Below, in pieces: positions 1 through 6,299 of a stretch of 8,827 nt of DNA. Under the pieces are notes generated by a model that ran no database searches, had not been told where the DNA came from, and saw only the letters and a list, made by a program, of their open reading frames with translations. Each line of letters starts with the position of its first letter. The first letter of the stretch is position 1. The stretch is taken from positions 1-8,827 of the forward strand of contig DAISZX010000013.1 in assembly GCA_036824555.1 (NCBI GenBank). The letters run 5' to 3'. A program made the translations under genes and the position numbers. Origin of the DNA: SpSt-28 sp036824555. GTDB lineage: Archaea > Aenigmatarchaeota > Aenigmatarchaeia > CG10238-14 > SpSt-28.

Positions 1-2
1 AC

Positions 3-155
3 ACCTCAAATACCACGAATATCTTCAGTAGAATATACATCCATCATCAAACCCCAATAGGGTCAATAATAAACCCCCTATATTTTCCTAAAGAATACAA
101 TCCTTGCGAAATGAAAATCGAAAGCATAACCGAAAACTGTGAGGAAGAAATATAG
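3..155 (+). CDS. Probable 3' end of an unrecognised protein (5' end lies outside the window)
   Basis: Frame 3 is open from the left edge for 50 codons to a TAG at 153-155, longer than expected by chance in such AT-rich DNA. The peptide reads as ordinary soluble protein and ends in an acidic stretch (ITENCEEEI). The stop lies 12 bp from the stop of the minus-strand gene at 168-458, so the two would be tightly convergent, matching the compact style of the window. Many codons end in C (15 of 50), more than in the next gene, so it may differ in composition or be a chance frame. No start, domain or motif is visible and I do not recognise the family. Another frame is open only to the TAG at 58-60 and is less convincing. 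Confidence 0.5.
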   Translation, partial: TSNTTNIFSRIYIHHQTPIGSIINPLYFPKEYNPCEMKIESITENCEEEI

Positions 156-167
156 GAAGATTGAGTT

Positions 168-458
168 TCAACCAAGTATTAAACCGAAGCCTTCCATTGC
201 CCTTTCCTCTTCTTCTTTTAAAATTTTTAAAACATTTTCTTTCTCAGCACCATAAACTTCAATAGCTAGATCTTTAGAAATTTCCCTCGCCTTCTTTATC
301 TTATCTTCAGTTCCTTCCAAATAGAAGTAAACTCCTTCTTTGTTTACGATTGAGGCATCTCTTATCCTAATAGAGGCTCCAGAAACTAAATCATCTTTCT
401 TCAGCCTCTCCTCAAGCTTTTTACTATTTTCTCTGCTACTAAACAACAGCAAATCCAT
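168..458 (-). CDS. Unrecognised small protein, 96 aa, possible ferredoxin-like fold
   Basis: A 96-residue, highly charged, Lys/Glu-rich protein with no signal peptide or membrane segment, so probably cytoplasmic. Judged by eye, the elements are a strand (MDLLLFSS), a helix (about residues 9-24), two strands (28-35 and 43-49), a helix (51-65), a short strand (66-69) and a final helix (71-88) ending in the glycine-rich EGFGLILG. That beta-alpha-beta-beta-alpha-beta order resembles ferredoxin-like or ACT-like folds, but this is inference from pattern alone. It starts at ATG 458, with a TATA-like atttata centred 26 bp upstream and no Shine-Dalgarno site, so it is likely expressed from its own leaderless transcript. 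It lies 52 bp downstream of top6A on the same strand. I do not recognise the family and assign no function. That it is a real gene is supported by its promoter, its protein-like composition and its fit between neighbours. Confidence 0.8.
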   Translation of the reverse strand: MDLLLFSSRENSKKLEERLKKDDLVSGASIRIRDASIVNKEGVYFYLEGTEDKIKKAREISKDLAIEVYGAEKENVLKILKEEEERAMEGFGLILG

Positions 459-480
459 TAAGAATATAGGGCGAATTTAG

Positions 481-487
481 TATAAAT
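481..487 (-). promoter_or_regulatory. TATA-like box for the 96-aa gene
   Basis: The minus-strand sequence atttata is centred 26 bp before ATG 458. This is the usual distance from an archaeal TATA box to the transcription start, so transcription would begin at or next to the start codon. The gap contains no purine-rich Shine-Dalgarno site, which fits leaderless translation. Confidence 0.55.
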
Positions 488-500
488 GCTTTATCACGTA

Positions 501-510
501 CAAAAATAAA
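501..510 (-). terminator. Possible U-rich terminator after top6A
   Basis: Directly after the top6A TAG the minus strand reads tttatttttg. Short T-runs of this kind end archaeal transcripts without needing a hairpin. The downstream 96-aa gene has its own TATA box just beyond, consistent with a transcript boundary here. The run is short and interrupted, so termination may be partial. Confidence 0.4.
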
Positions 511-1614
511 CTAATCAAGCCAATCTTGATTTTCAAGTTTTTCTGGTAGATATTTCTCGCTTATAAAAGTTATTCCTCTGGCAGCCAAAGCCTCCAACTC
601 TGCCTTAGCGCCCATTTTTTCCATCAAATCGAACTCTTTCTGCCACTCTTTATTATCCTTAAACCAATCGTAATTTCTAACTTCTTTCAATCTCTTAACA
701 TCTATATCTTTAAGCTTTATCAAATGCTTTTCTAAGCCATACTTTTTAACATCACTTGGCTTTAAACCTAAGAATTTAGCAGAAGGGACAGCAAGCCTAT
801 CACTAACGTGAGCAAGAGCAATTGAGCCAAATTTTATAACGGAATAAATATATATTCCCCAAGGGTCGGCATCCGTTAAAACATAAACTGGTAAGCCATG
901 TTCGTAACTTAATCTCTGTAAAAGCCTCCTTATTCCTCTAGTTGCTTGTCCTTGAGAGGCAACAATTATACAATTTAGCTTTTTCCAAACTTTGTCTTCA
1001 TGCAGTCTTTCCCACACCGCAGCTTTCTCTACGTAAAGAATAAACTTCGCTTCAACCTTAACGAATTCTATGTCTTCAACATTGCTTGGAACCGACCAAC
1101 CTCCAGAACCGAGCTTAGACCAATCTATAAGGTCTCCTCTATCTCTTATTATAACGTTTCCAGCGACTGCACCAAGCTTATTAGCATTTATATGAAGCTG
1201 CTCTCTCAACGCATTTATAACCAACTCCAATTCCTCAACAGCTCTATTCGATTCATCCTGCTCGTCAACTATGTTTCTTTTCAAGCCCGGAATATTCCTT
1301 TTTAATATGTAAAAAGTCTCTCTCAAGCTAACGTGTTTGTTTTCCTCTATAAGCTTCTTGGCTAAAGCAGCAACTCCAGCTAATTGGGTAAAACTTCTTA
1401 TTTGACCTAAATGTAGAAAATATCTTTTCGAAACATACCCGCCCAAATAAAGCCTTCTTTTCTTAGGATCATACTTAACGTTTCTCAAAGTTCTTACGGG
1501 AACTTCAACGCTTGGATTTTTACCCTCTTCAAGTTCCTTTAAAAAATTTCCACCCAAAGACTTTAGGGTGGTTAAAATCTCTTCTTTCTTTTTCGGCTTA
1601 ATGTAGAATTCCAC
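511..1614 (-). CDS. top6A: DNA topoisomerase VI subunit A
   Basis: This 367-residue protein is the DNA-cleaving subunit of type IIB topoisomerase VI, related to Spo11. In the A2B2 complex it makes the transient double-strand break through which another duplex passes. The winged-helix (5Y-CAP) domain holds the likely catalytic tyrosine Y102 in RETFYILK. The Toprim domain shows its metal-binding acids as E196 in YVEKAAV and D248/D250 in TDADPWGIYIY. The length is normal for the family. The start is a GTG at 1614, immediately after the TAA of top6B with no spacer. A strong Shine-Dalgarno site inside the last codons of top6B supports this start and suggests coupled translation that would keep the two subunits balanced. 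No key residue is missing. Confidence 0.97.
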   Translation of the reverse strand: MEFYIKPKKKEEILTTLKSLGGNFLKELEEGKNPSVEVPVRTLRNVKYDPKKRRLYLGGYVSKRYFLHLGQIRSFTQLAGVAALAKKLIEENKHVSLRETFYILKRNIPGLKRNIVDEQDESNRAVEELELVINALREQLHINANKLGAVAGNVIIRDRGDLIDWSKLGSGGWSVPSNVEDIEFVKVEAKFILYVEKAAVWERLHEDKVWKKLNCIIVASQGQATRGIRRLLQRLSYEHGLPVYVLTDADPWGIYIYSVIKFGSIALAHVSDRLAVPSAKFLGLKPSDVKKYGLEKHLIKLKDIDVKRLKEVRNYDWFKDNKEWQKEFDLMEKMGAKAELEALAARGITFISEKYLPEKLENQDWLD

Positions 1615-4600
1615 TTACTTCACCTCCAAGACTTCCTCTTTTAACCTTTTTTCCTCGCCCTCTTTATACTCTCCCTTGCTAATTAGCTCCTTAATCTTAC
1701 TTCTAATGTATTCCACATCTTTTTCAGTTAACTCCGAAACAAACTCACTAAACACAAGTGAATAAGCCTCGAAAACGTTGGCCCTCATCCTTAATTGCTC
1801 AATCCTAATCTTTTTATGAAGATAAGTCGCCAACCTTCTTCCAACTTCTTGCAAAGCGAGCTTTATTTCTTTTATTATTTCTGGATACTCGGCAATTGCT
1901 TGCTTGCCTTCGCTCTTATATGGTATCCATACCGATAAAAAATCGACAAAGATTATTAACGGTGCTTGGGGTAAGCTTCCTGATGGCTGGCTTAATCCAT
2001 AATTTCTCCAGTCTACTTCTTCTACAGCTCTAGTTATTCCACAATCGGATTGATTATAAAGCAAAGGAGTATGGTTTGCAAACCTTAACAAAATTGCAGC
2101 CTGCTGATTCTGTTGCAATTCAGAAATTTTTCCACCATAAGCTAGAGCGACTTGAACTTGAAACGGATTTCCTCTATAAACTGATGGCCTTCTTATAACT
2201 GCAGTAACGAATTCTGGTTGAAACTCCTTTTTCAAAGCTTCTAGAAGAAAATCCTCCTTCAATGGAGAAAGACAGTTTGTTGGTGGGGCCATCAGTTTTG
2301 TACTTTGCATAGCTTTATGCAATCTCTCAGCTTCTTCATCACTAACTTCTCTCGGATTTTTCCTCGGATCAACCCTAGCCAACCTACAAATTTTTTCTGC
2401 TGTTTGCATACTTACTCTGGAAAACTCTGAAGACAAAAAGCTCAAAACTGTTCTTGTATTAGTCAAATGCAACATTCTTTTAAATTTTCCTAATTCAACT
2501 CCATATGGATGTGGCTTTATTTCTTTTGGAGATGGTGGCAACTCATTAATAACAGGTTCTAACTTAAATCCATTTTCTGGACCATCATAAGTTATTTCAA
2601 GATAAGGATTCGCCAACCAAAGATATTTCAAATAAGTTGGAATTGATTGTCCTTTTTCAACATATCTTCCCTCTACTATTAATTCGACCGACAATCCATG
2701 TAAATCTTTCTCTAGATTTTCAATCTTATGAGAAATTATTTTTGGCTCATTTTTCAAAACATCAATCATTAATTCGAATTCGTGCTTTTTCTTTTTGTAG
2801 TATGTTGTTATTTTTGCTGGCTTACCTGTTGTTAATTGTGCATACAATATCGCACCTTTTATACCGATACCTTGCGTTCCTATTGATTGTCTATATCTAT
2901 AAAACTTGCTTCCAACCAAAAATTTTCCGAAAGCTATCGGAATTTTTTCTGGTGGCAAACCAGGGCCATTATCTTCGACTTTAACTTTGTAAATATTTTC
3001 TCCGGCTTGCTTAACACTAACCTTTATTTTTGGTAAAATTCTCGCCTCTATACATGCATCAACCGAATTATGACAAAATATAGGACCATAGCCTGCTAGG
3101 AAATTTTCTGAAATTGGGACAGAAAAATCATAAACAAACTCTTTAGAATATTCTATCTTCTCGATTTTTTTGATTCTCAAAACTCCTAGATCGCTGTTAA
3201 CAAAACTTTTCATCTCCTCACTTAAAACAGCTTCTCCATTCTTCAGCGTTTGTAGCAAGAAAAATTCCTGTCTCTTTTCTTGATTCCTTATTTTCCACTT
3301 CACAATCTCATCAATGCAACTTATTGGAAATGTATTAATAGGAGAAATTTTTTGTCTCAAGTAGAGATATAGAACGTAACTTTTTCCAAACTTTGCAATT
3401 TTTCCTTTTACATTTCTCATACTTTCTTCACGTGCACTTATACTAAAGGAAAATCCAAGAAAAGAAAGAAGATAGCTCAAATCTATCATTAACCATTGGC
3501 TTGAAGATGAAAATATAATTCTCTCTAATTTAACATCCTCTCCATTAATAATCCTCCATATCTTTTCATATGGTTGCCCATCGCCGACTGCGTAAAAGAG
3601 TAGGAACTCCCTCTTCCATTCATTCGGAAAGGCAAAGACGATAGGTGGTATTCTTTTCTCCCTTGCTTTTGAAAATCCAAACACATACCTTAAAACATAG
3701 GAAAGAATTCTACTTTCAACTACCACATTTATAGCTGTGTTATGTGCCCTTCTTATTACTGCTTTATCTTGGAATAGTATTTTCACCAGTTTGGTTGTAT
3801 ATGTGGCGAGTTCTTTTTCTTTTTCCCCAAATGAAATGTATATTTTAGAGTTATCGTTAACTATACTTCCTTGTGCTAAGAAAATTCCAAGAAATCTAGC
3901 TAGCTCTTTAGATGGATACAGCAATATTGGAATAGTATGTCTACTATTTTTTAAGCCTATCTTAAGCTTGCCTTTTAATTTTTCGAAACTTTTGAGCTTT
4001 AGTGCTAGCTCTAGTGGCATAGAATTAGTCTTTTTAAAATCACTAATTCTATACCATTTTTCTTTTGGAAGAGTGGCCTTTAGCTCATCTTTTATTCCAT
4101 CTATATAGTCCCTTATACCAAAAACCCTTAGAATTGAGATAGGAACATACTTTGGTAATTCAATTGATAAATCAATAGGAGTAAGCAAGATGAACTCAGG
4201 TAGCTTTCTCGGAACTACAACATAGTCTCCCTCTCGCAGTTCAGAAGCTTTGGCTTCTCGAATCCTCCCTCTATCTAAAACAAAAATAGAGTGATAATCC
4301 GTTATCTCTACACTTCTTCCTCCCTCCAACACGACGCGGAAGATGTTAGAATTTACTTTGTGTCTGAAAAGTGTTGTAACTCTTCTTAGCGTGATTCTGA
4401 AGTTAGATGGGTCAAAAGAAAATGTATATATTGGATCGAAATTATTTAGTTTTTCTAGCATTCCATTCCTTTCTACTATTTTATATTTCTCGTATTTCTC
4501 AAATTGCTCATCTATCAATTTACCAATTTTTTCTATGCAAAGCTTGCCGTCTTTAAATACGATAACTGGAACGTCATATGTTAAGCTATTGTCAACAGCT

Positions 4601-4734
4601 TCCTTGACAACAGTGAACAAACTTTTAGTTGGATTTTCATATCCAAGCAAATGTCTATTCTTCTCAAAAAACTCCGCTATACTAACTTCTCTTATCTTTT
4701 CTGCAATTTCTTCAGGAGAAATCCCATCTTCCAT
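1615..4734 (-). CDS. top6B: DNA topoisomerase VI subunit B precursor, interrupted by an intein
   Basis: The 1039-residue precursor would splice to 532 residues, the usual Top6B length. This subunit binds and hydrolyses ATP to clamp DNA and drive strand passage with Top6A. The N-extein (1-49) carries AEFFEKNRHLLGYENP and the first part of the GHKL N-box, with general base E45 and Mg-binding N49. The C-extein (557-1039) resumes with SVDACIEARILP and then has DNGPGLP (588-594) and the glycine-rich lid GTQGIGIKGA (619-628). A helix-two-turn-helix region (about 745-825) follows. The transducer domain contains the switch lysine K944 in SEGKQAIAEYPE. The C-terminal tail is charged. ATG 4734 has a TATA-like box 27-28 bp upstream and no well-spaced Shine-Dalgarno site, so it may be read leaderless as well as from the upstream operon. 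Confidence 0.97.
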   Translation of the reverse strand: MEDGISPEEIAEKIREVSIAEFFEKNRHLLGYENPTKSLFTVVKEAVDNSLTYDVPVIVFKDGKLCIEKIGKLIDEQFEKYEKYKIVERNGMLEKLNNFDPIYTFSFDPSNFRITLRRVTTLFRHKVNSNIFRVVLEGGRSVEITDYHSIFVLDRGRIREAKASELREGDYVVVPRKLPEFILLTPIDLSIELPKYVPISILRVFGIRDYIDGIKDELKATLPKEKWYRISDFKKTNSMPLELALKLKSFEKLKGKLKIGLKNSRHTIPILLYPSKELARFLGIFLAQGSIVNDNSKIYISFGEKEKELATYTTKLVKILFQDKAVIRRAHNTAINVVVESRILSYVLRYVFGFSKAREKRIPPIVFAFPNEWKREFLLFYAVGDGQPYEKIWRIINGEDVKLERIIFSSSSQWLMIDLSYLLSFLGFSFSISAREESMRNVKGKIAKFGKSYVLYLYLRQKISPINTFPISCIDEIVKWKIRNQEKRQEFFLLQTLKNGEAVLSEEMKSFVNSDLGVLRIKKIEKIEYSKEFVYDFSVPISENFLAGYGPIFCHNSVDACIEARILPKIKVSVKQAGENIYKVKVEDNGPGLPPEKIPIAFGKFLVGSKFYRYRQSIGTQGIGIKGAILYAQLTTGKPAKITTYYKKKKHEFELMIDVLKNEPKIISHKIENLEKDLHGLSVELIVEGRYVEKGQSIPTYLKYLWLANPYLEITYDGPENGFKLEPVINELPPSPKEIKPHPYGVELGKFKRMLHLTNTRTVLSFLSSEFSRVSMQTAEKICRLARVDPRKNPREVSDEEAERLHKAMQSTKLMAPPTNCLSPLKEDFLLEALKKEFQPEFVTAVIRRPSVYRGNPFQVQVALAYGGKISELQQNQQAAILLRFANHTPLLYNQSDCGITRAVEEVDWRNYGLSQPSGSLPQAPLIIFVDFLSVWIPYKSEGKQAIAEYPEIIKEIKLALQEVGRRLATYLHKKIRIEQLRMRANVFEAYSLVFSEFVSELTEKDVEYIRSKIKELISKGEYKEGEEKRLKEEVLEVK
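1620..1627 (-). promoter_or_regulatory. Shine-Dalgarno site for top6A, inside top6B
   Basis: The minus strand reads ggaggtga, a full match to the archaeal anti-Shine-Dalgarno sequence, 5 nt before the GTG start of top6A. It overlaps the codons for the final residues of Top6B. It settles the choice of a GTG start and implies coupled translation of the two subunits. Confidence 0.85.
3067..4587 (-). mobile_element. Intein (507 aa) with LAGLIDADG endonuclease domain, in Top6B
   Basis: This in-frame protein-splicing element covers precursor residues 50-556. Block A is SLTYDVPVIVFKDGK, starting with Ser1 as nucleophile. Block B is GGRSVEITDYHSIFV, with the T145-x-x-H148 pair. Block F is VYDFSVPISENFLAG. 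Block G is GPIFCHN, with penultimate His and terminal Asn, followed by Ser557 as the +1 residue. Splicing would join EAVDN to SVDACIEA and restore an ordinary Top6B N-box, which fixes both boundaries. Between the splicing blocks lies a two-motif LAGLIDADG homing endonuclease: FLGIFLAQGS (281-290) and FLLFYAVGDG (377-386), with a block-H-like SSSSQWLMIDLSYLLSFLGF near 409-428. Motif 1 has Gln288 where an acidic catalytic residue is expected, so the nuclease may be inactive. Base composition resembles that of the host gene. Confidence 0.95.
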
Positions 4735-4757
4735 AAACCAATATTTTTTCTCTCCAA

Positions 4758-4765
4758 TTATAAAT
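4758..4765 (-). promoter_or_regulatory. TATA-like box before top6B
   Basis: The minus strand reads atttataa, centred 27-28 bp before ATG 4734 in the 34-bp gap after the KH gene. A purine stretch, ggagag, lies about 17 nt before the ATG, too far to be a standard Shine-Dalgarno site. The spacing suggests an internal promoter giving a leaderless top6B-top6A transcript, in addition to read-through from the ribosome-assembly genes. Confidence 0.5.
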
Positions 4766-4768
4766 TGT

Positions 4769-5266
4769 TTACTCTATTACATTCTCCTCTAAGAATTTTT
4801 TAACAGTGGAATGCATTTTTCCTTCTAAAATCATTTCTATTGCCTTTCTAGCTATCAACAAATTATCCCATTTTCCGATAATGGCTATTGTATTGCCATG
4901 AATGCTAATCTTTGTGTTTGTGTAATCTTCAATCATCCTTTTAATAGATCCCTTTTTTCCAATAACCCTTCCTTTCAATACAATTCTTCTATTTCTTGTT
5001 TTTCCATAATCCTTAACATTAATGACTTCTAGAAAATAACTTTCGTCAAGAAGATATAAAGCTGACTCTAAATCGAATCCTCTATTTAAAGCTCTGATGA
5101 CTTCTTTCACTCTCAAAACAATTAACGGATCTTCTCCTTCTATCGTAACTTCTTGCTCTTCTAAAGAAATCTTACAATTGCTCAACTTTTCTATTCTCTC
5201 TATCCAATCTTTCTTGCATCTAAGCATTTTTGCCTTTTCTTCAGTTAAAACGACTGTTTCTTTCAT
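4769..5266 (-). CDS. KH-domain RNA-binding protein, archaeal Dim2/Pno1 homologue
   Basis: A 165-residue protein with two KH-like domains. The second has the RNA-binding loop GKKG (G103-G106) in GRVIGKKGSIKRMIE, followed by TKISIHGNTIAIIG. The first (about residues 1-60) has no GxxG loop, as in Dim2/Pno1 proteins, whose first KH domain is degenerate. The linker motif ALNRGFDLESALYLL also matches that family. Eukaryotic Dim2/Pno1 acts in small-subunit maturation near the 3' end of 18S rRNA, and the archaeal protein is thought to act on 16S rRNA. Its ATG overlaps the RIO1 stop codon as ATGA, with a Shine-Dalgarno site inside the end of rio1, so the two are translationally coupled. This pairing fits a joint role in 30S assembly. 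The exact RNA target is not visible from sequence. Confidence 0.9.
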   Translation of the reverse strand: MKETVVLTEEKAKMLRCKKDWIERIEKLSNCKISLEEQEVTIEGEDPLIVLRVKEVIRALNRGFDLESALYLLDESYFLEVINVKDYGKTRNRRIVLKGRVIGKKGSIKRMIEDYTNTKISIHGNTIAIIGKWDNLLIARKAIEMILEGKMHSTVKKFLEENVIE

Positions 5267-5976
5267 TCAATCAACCTCCTTAACATTTCAAACAAATTCT
5301 CATCGACTTTAACATTCTTTTTCTTGAAAAAATCGTTTATATTTTTCACATCTCTTTCAAGAAATTGTAAAGATAGCGGATGCTTTTCAGTTACGCCTTG
5401 ACTAAAATCTATAATGTAAGCTTTATCATAGTATAAAATATTAAACGCACTCAAGTCTGTATGAATTATTCCAGCTTTGGTCAACTTAATCATTTCATTC
5501 TTAATTTGCTCATATATTTCACTCCAATCTAAATCTTCTTTTTCAATTTGCGCTAAAGTTGGTGCTGGTATTCCATCTTCTCCAATAAAACTCATTACTA
5601 AAACATTTTCGTAAACTGAAATTGGCTTTGGACAGCTAACTCCAGCTTCAAAAGCTATTTGCATGTTTTTGAACTCTCGCTTTGCCCAATTTATTACAAC
5701 ATGCCACCTATCCTTTCTTATTCTTTCAAACCTGTGATCAGAAACTAAATATTTCCACATACTCTTAAAATCGCAATGCTCAACTCTATAAATTTTTACT
5801 GCAAGCCAATCTCCTTCTTTATTTTTTGCTGCAACGACAATACTTTCCTTTCCTTCTTTAACAGTAGATTCTAAGGTTTTGATAACACCTCTCTTCATTA
5901 ACTTGAAAATAGCCATCAAAGTTCTTCTATCATAGACCTTTCCTTCAACTTTACCTTCAGATAAAAAATCCTCCAT
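5263..5976 (-). CDS. rio1: RIO1-type serine kinase/ATPase
   Basis: A 237-residue atypical kinase of the RIO family, which in characterised organisms acts in late small-subunit ribosome maturation. Numbered from ATG 5976, YDRRTLMAIFKLMKRGVI is the N-terminal RIO1-like segment. STVKEGKESIV (37-47) is the flexible nucleotide loop, and K61 in LAVKIYR is the ATP-binding lysine. MSFIGEDG (128-135) is the hinge region. D174 and N179 lie in the catalytic loop IHTDLSAFNIL, and D190 in IIDFSQG is the metal-binding/acceptor aspartate. The longer frame begins at TTG 6021 but overlaps aIF1A by 43 nt. ATG 5976 lies 2 nt after the aIF1A stop, has a partial Shine-Dalgarno (aggt) 6 nt upstream, and matches where RIO1 homology begins, so I chose it. 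The gene ends in an ATGA overlap with the KH gene. Confidence 0.93.
   Translation of the reverse strand: MEDFLSEGKVEGKVYDRRTLMAIFKLMKRGVIKTLESTVKEGKESIVVAAKNKEGDWLAVKIYRVEHCDFKSMWKYLVSDHRFERIRKDRWHVVINWAKREFKNMQIAFEAGVSCPKPISVYENVLVMSFIGEDGIPAPTLAQIEKEDLDWSEIYEQIKNEMIKLTKAGIIHTDLSAFNILYYDKAYIIDFSQGVTEKHPLSLQFLERDVKNINDFFKKKNVKVDENLFEMLRRLIE
5274..5280 (-). promoter_or_regulatory. Shine-Dalgarno site for the KH gene, inside rio1
   Basis: The minus strand reads aggaggt, ending 7 nt before ATG 5266 and overlapping the codons for the last Arg-Arg-Leu of RIO1. With the ATGA stop/start overlap it supports this start and coupled translation. Confidence 0.8.
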
Positions 5977-5978
5977 CT

Positions 5979-6299
5979 TTATACCTGCAAATTCTTTATA
6001 TATCCATTTTTCTTTAGCCAAGAAGCTTGAGTTGGAGTATACCTAAAAATAACATCCCCCCTCTTATCACCTTGAACCTTCCAAGGCATCACCAAAATCA
6101 AATCCCCTTCCTTAATCCAAACTCTCTTTCTCAATTTTCCAGGAATTCTACAAATTCTTTCCTTACCATCATCGCAAATTACTTTCATCCTATCTCCTCC
6201 AACCATAGATTCTACAATACCCAAAACTTCTCCTTCTCGCGGCAATCTAATTCTAGCTATTTCCATTTCTTCCGGAGTTGGCTCATACTTTTTTGCCAT
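5979..6299 (-). CDS. eif1A: Translation initiation factor aIF1A
   Basis: A 106-residue protein from ATG 6299 that binds the 30S A site and helps scanning and start-codon selection, like eIF1A and bacterial IF1. After a short N-terminal tail (MAKKYEPTPEEMEIARIRLP), it has an S1-like OB fold: GEVLGIVESMVGGDRMKV, then CDDGKERICRIPGKLRKRVWI and EGDLILVMPW, then a C-terminal extension GDVIFRYTPTQASWLKK. All are typical of aIF1A. A TTG one codon upstream is possible but unlikely. ATG 6299 is supported by a Shine-Dalgarno site 6 nt upstream. The first 17 nt overlap the end of the NMD3 gene in another frame, and the stop is 2 nt before the preferred rio1 start. It is an internal member of the ribosome-assembly operon. 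Confidence 0.96.
   Translation of the reverse strand: MAKKYEPTPEEMEIARIRLPREGEVLGIVESMVGGDRMKVICDDGKERICRIPGKLRKRVWIKEGDLILVMPWKVQGDKRGDVIFRYTPTQASWLKKNGYIKNLQV

Noticed and set aside
25..49. Possible C/D box sRNA on the minus strand (TGATGA followed by CTGA)
   Set aside because: The C box lacks the leading purine, the 15-nt spacing to CTGA is longer than usual, and no second C'/D pair is visible before the window ends. The same bases fit a protein frame on the plus strand.
52..78. Repeated accccc/accccaa segments and a small ccc-ggg inverted repeat near the left edge
   Set aside because: The stem is only 3 bp and the repeats are imperfect; nothing suggests a CRISPR repeat, origin or terminator.
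2637..2984. Plus-strand open frames over top6B, top6A, the KH/RIO1 boundary and mat (for example 2637-2984, 3737-4108, 4343-4792, 1000-1305)
   Set aside because: They lie opposite well-supported genes, are rich in Ser, Leu and Phe as antisense frames of AT-rich genes tend to be, and have no promoter or recognisable domain.
5977..6021. Longer RIO1 start at TTG 6021
   Set aside because: It would overlap aIF1A by 43 nt and start before the RIO1 homology. ATG 5976 sits 2 nt after the aIF1A stop and has a partial Shine-Dalgarno site.
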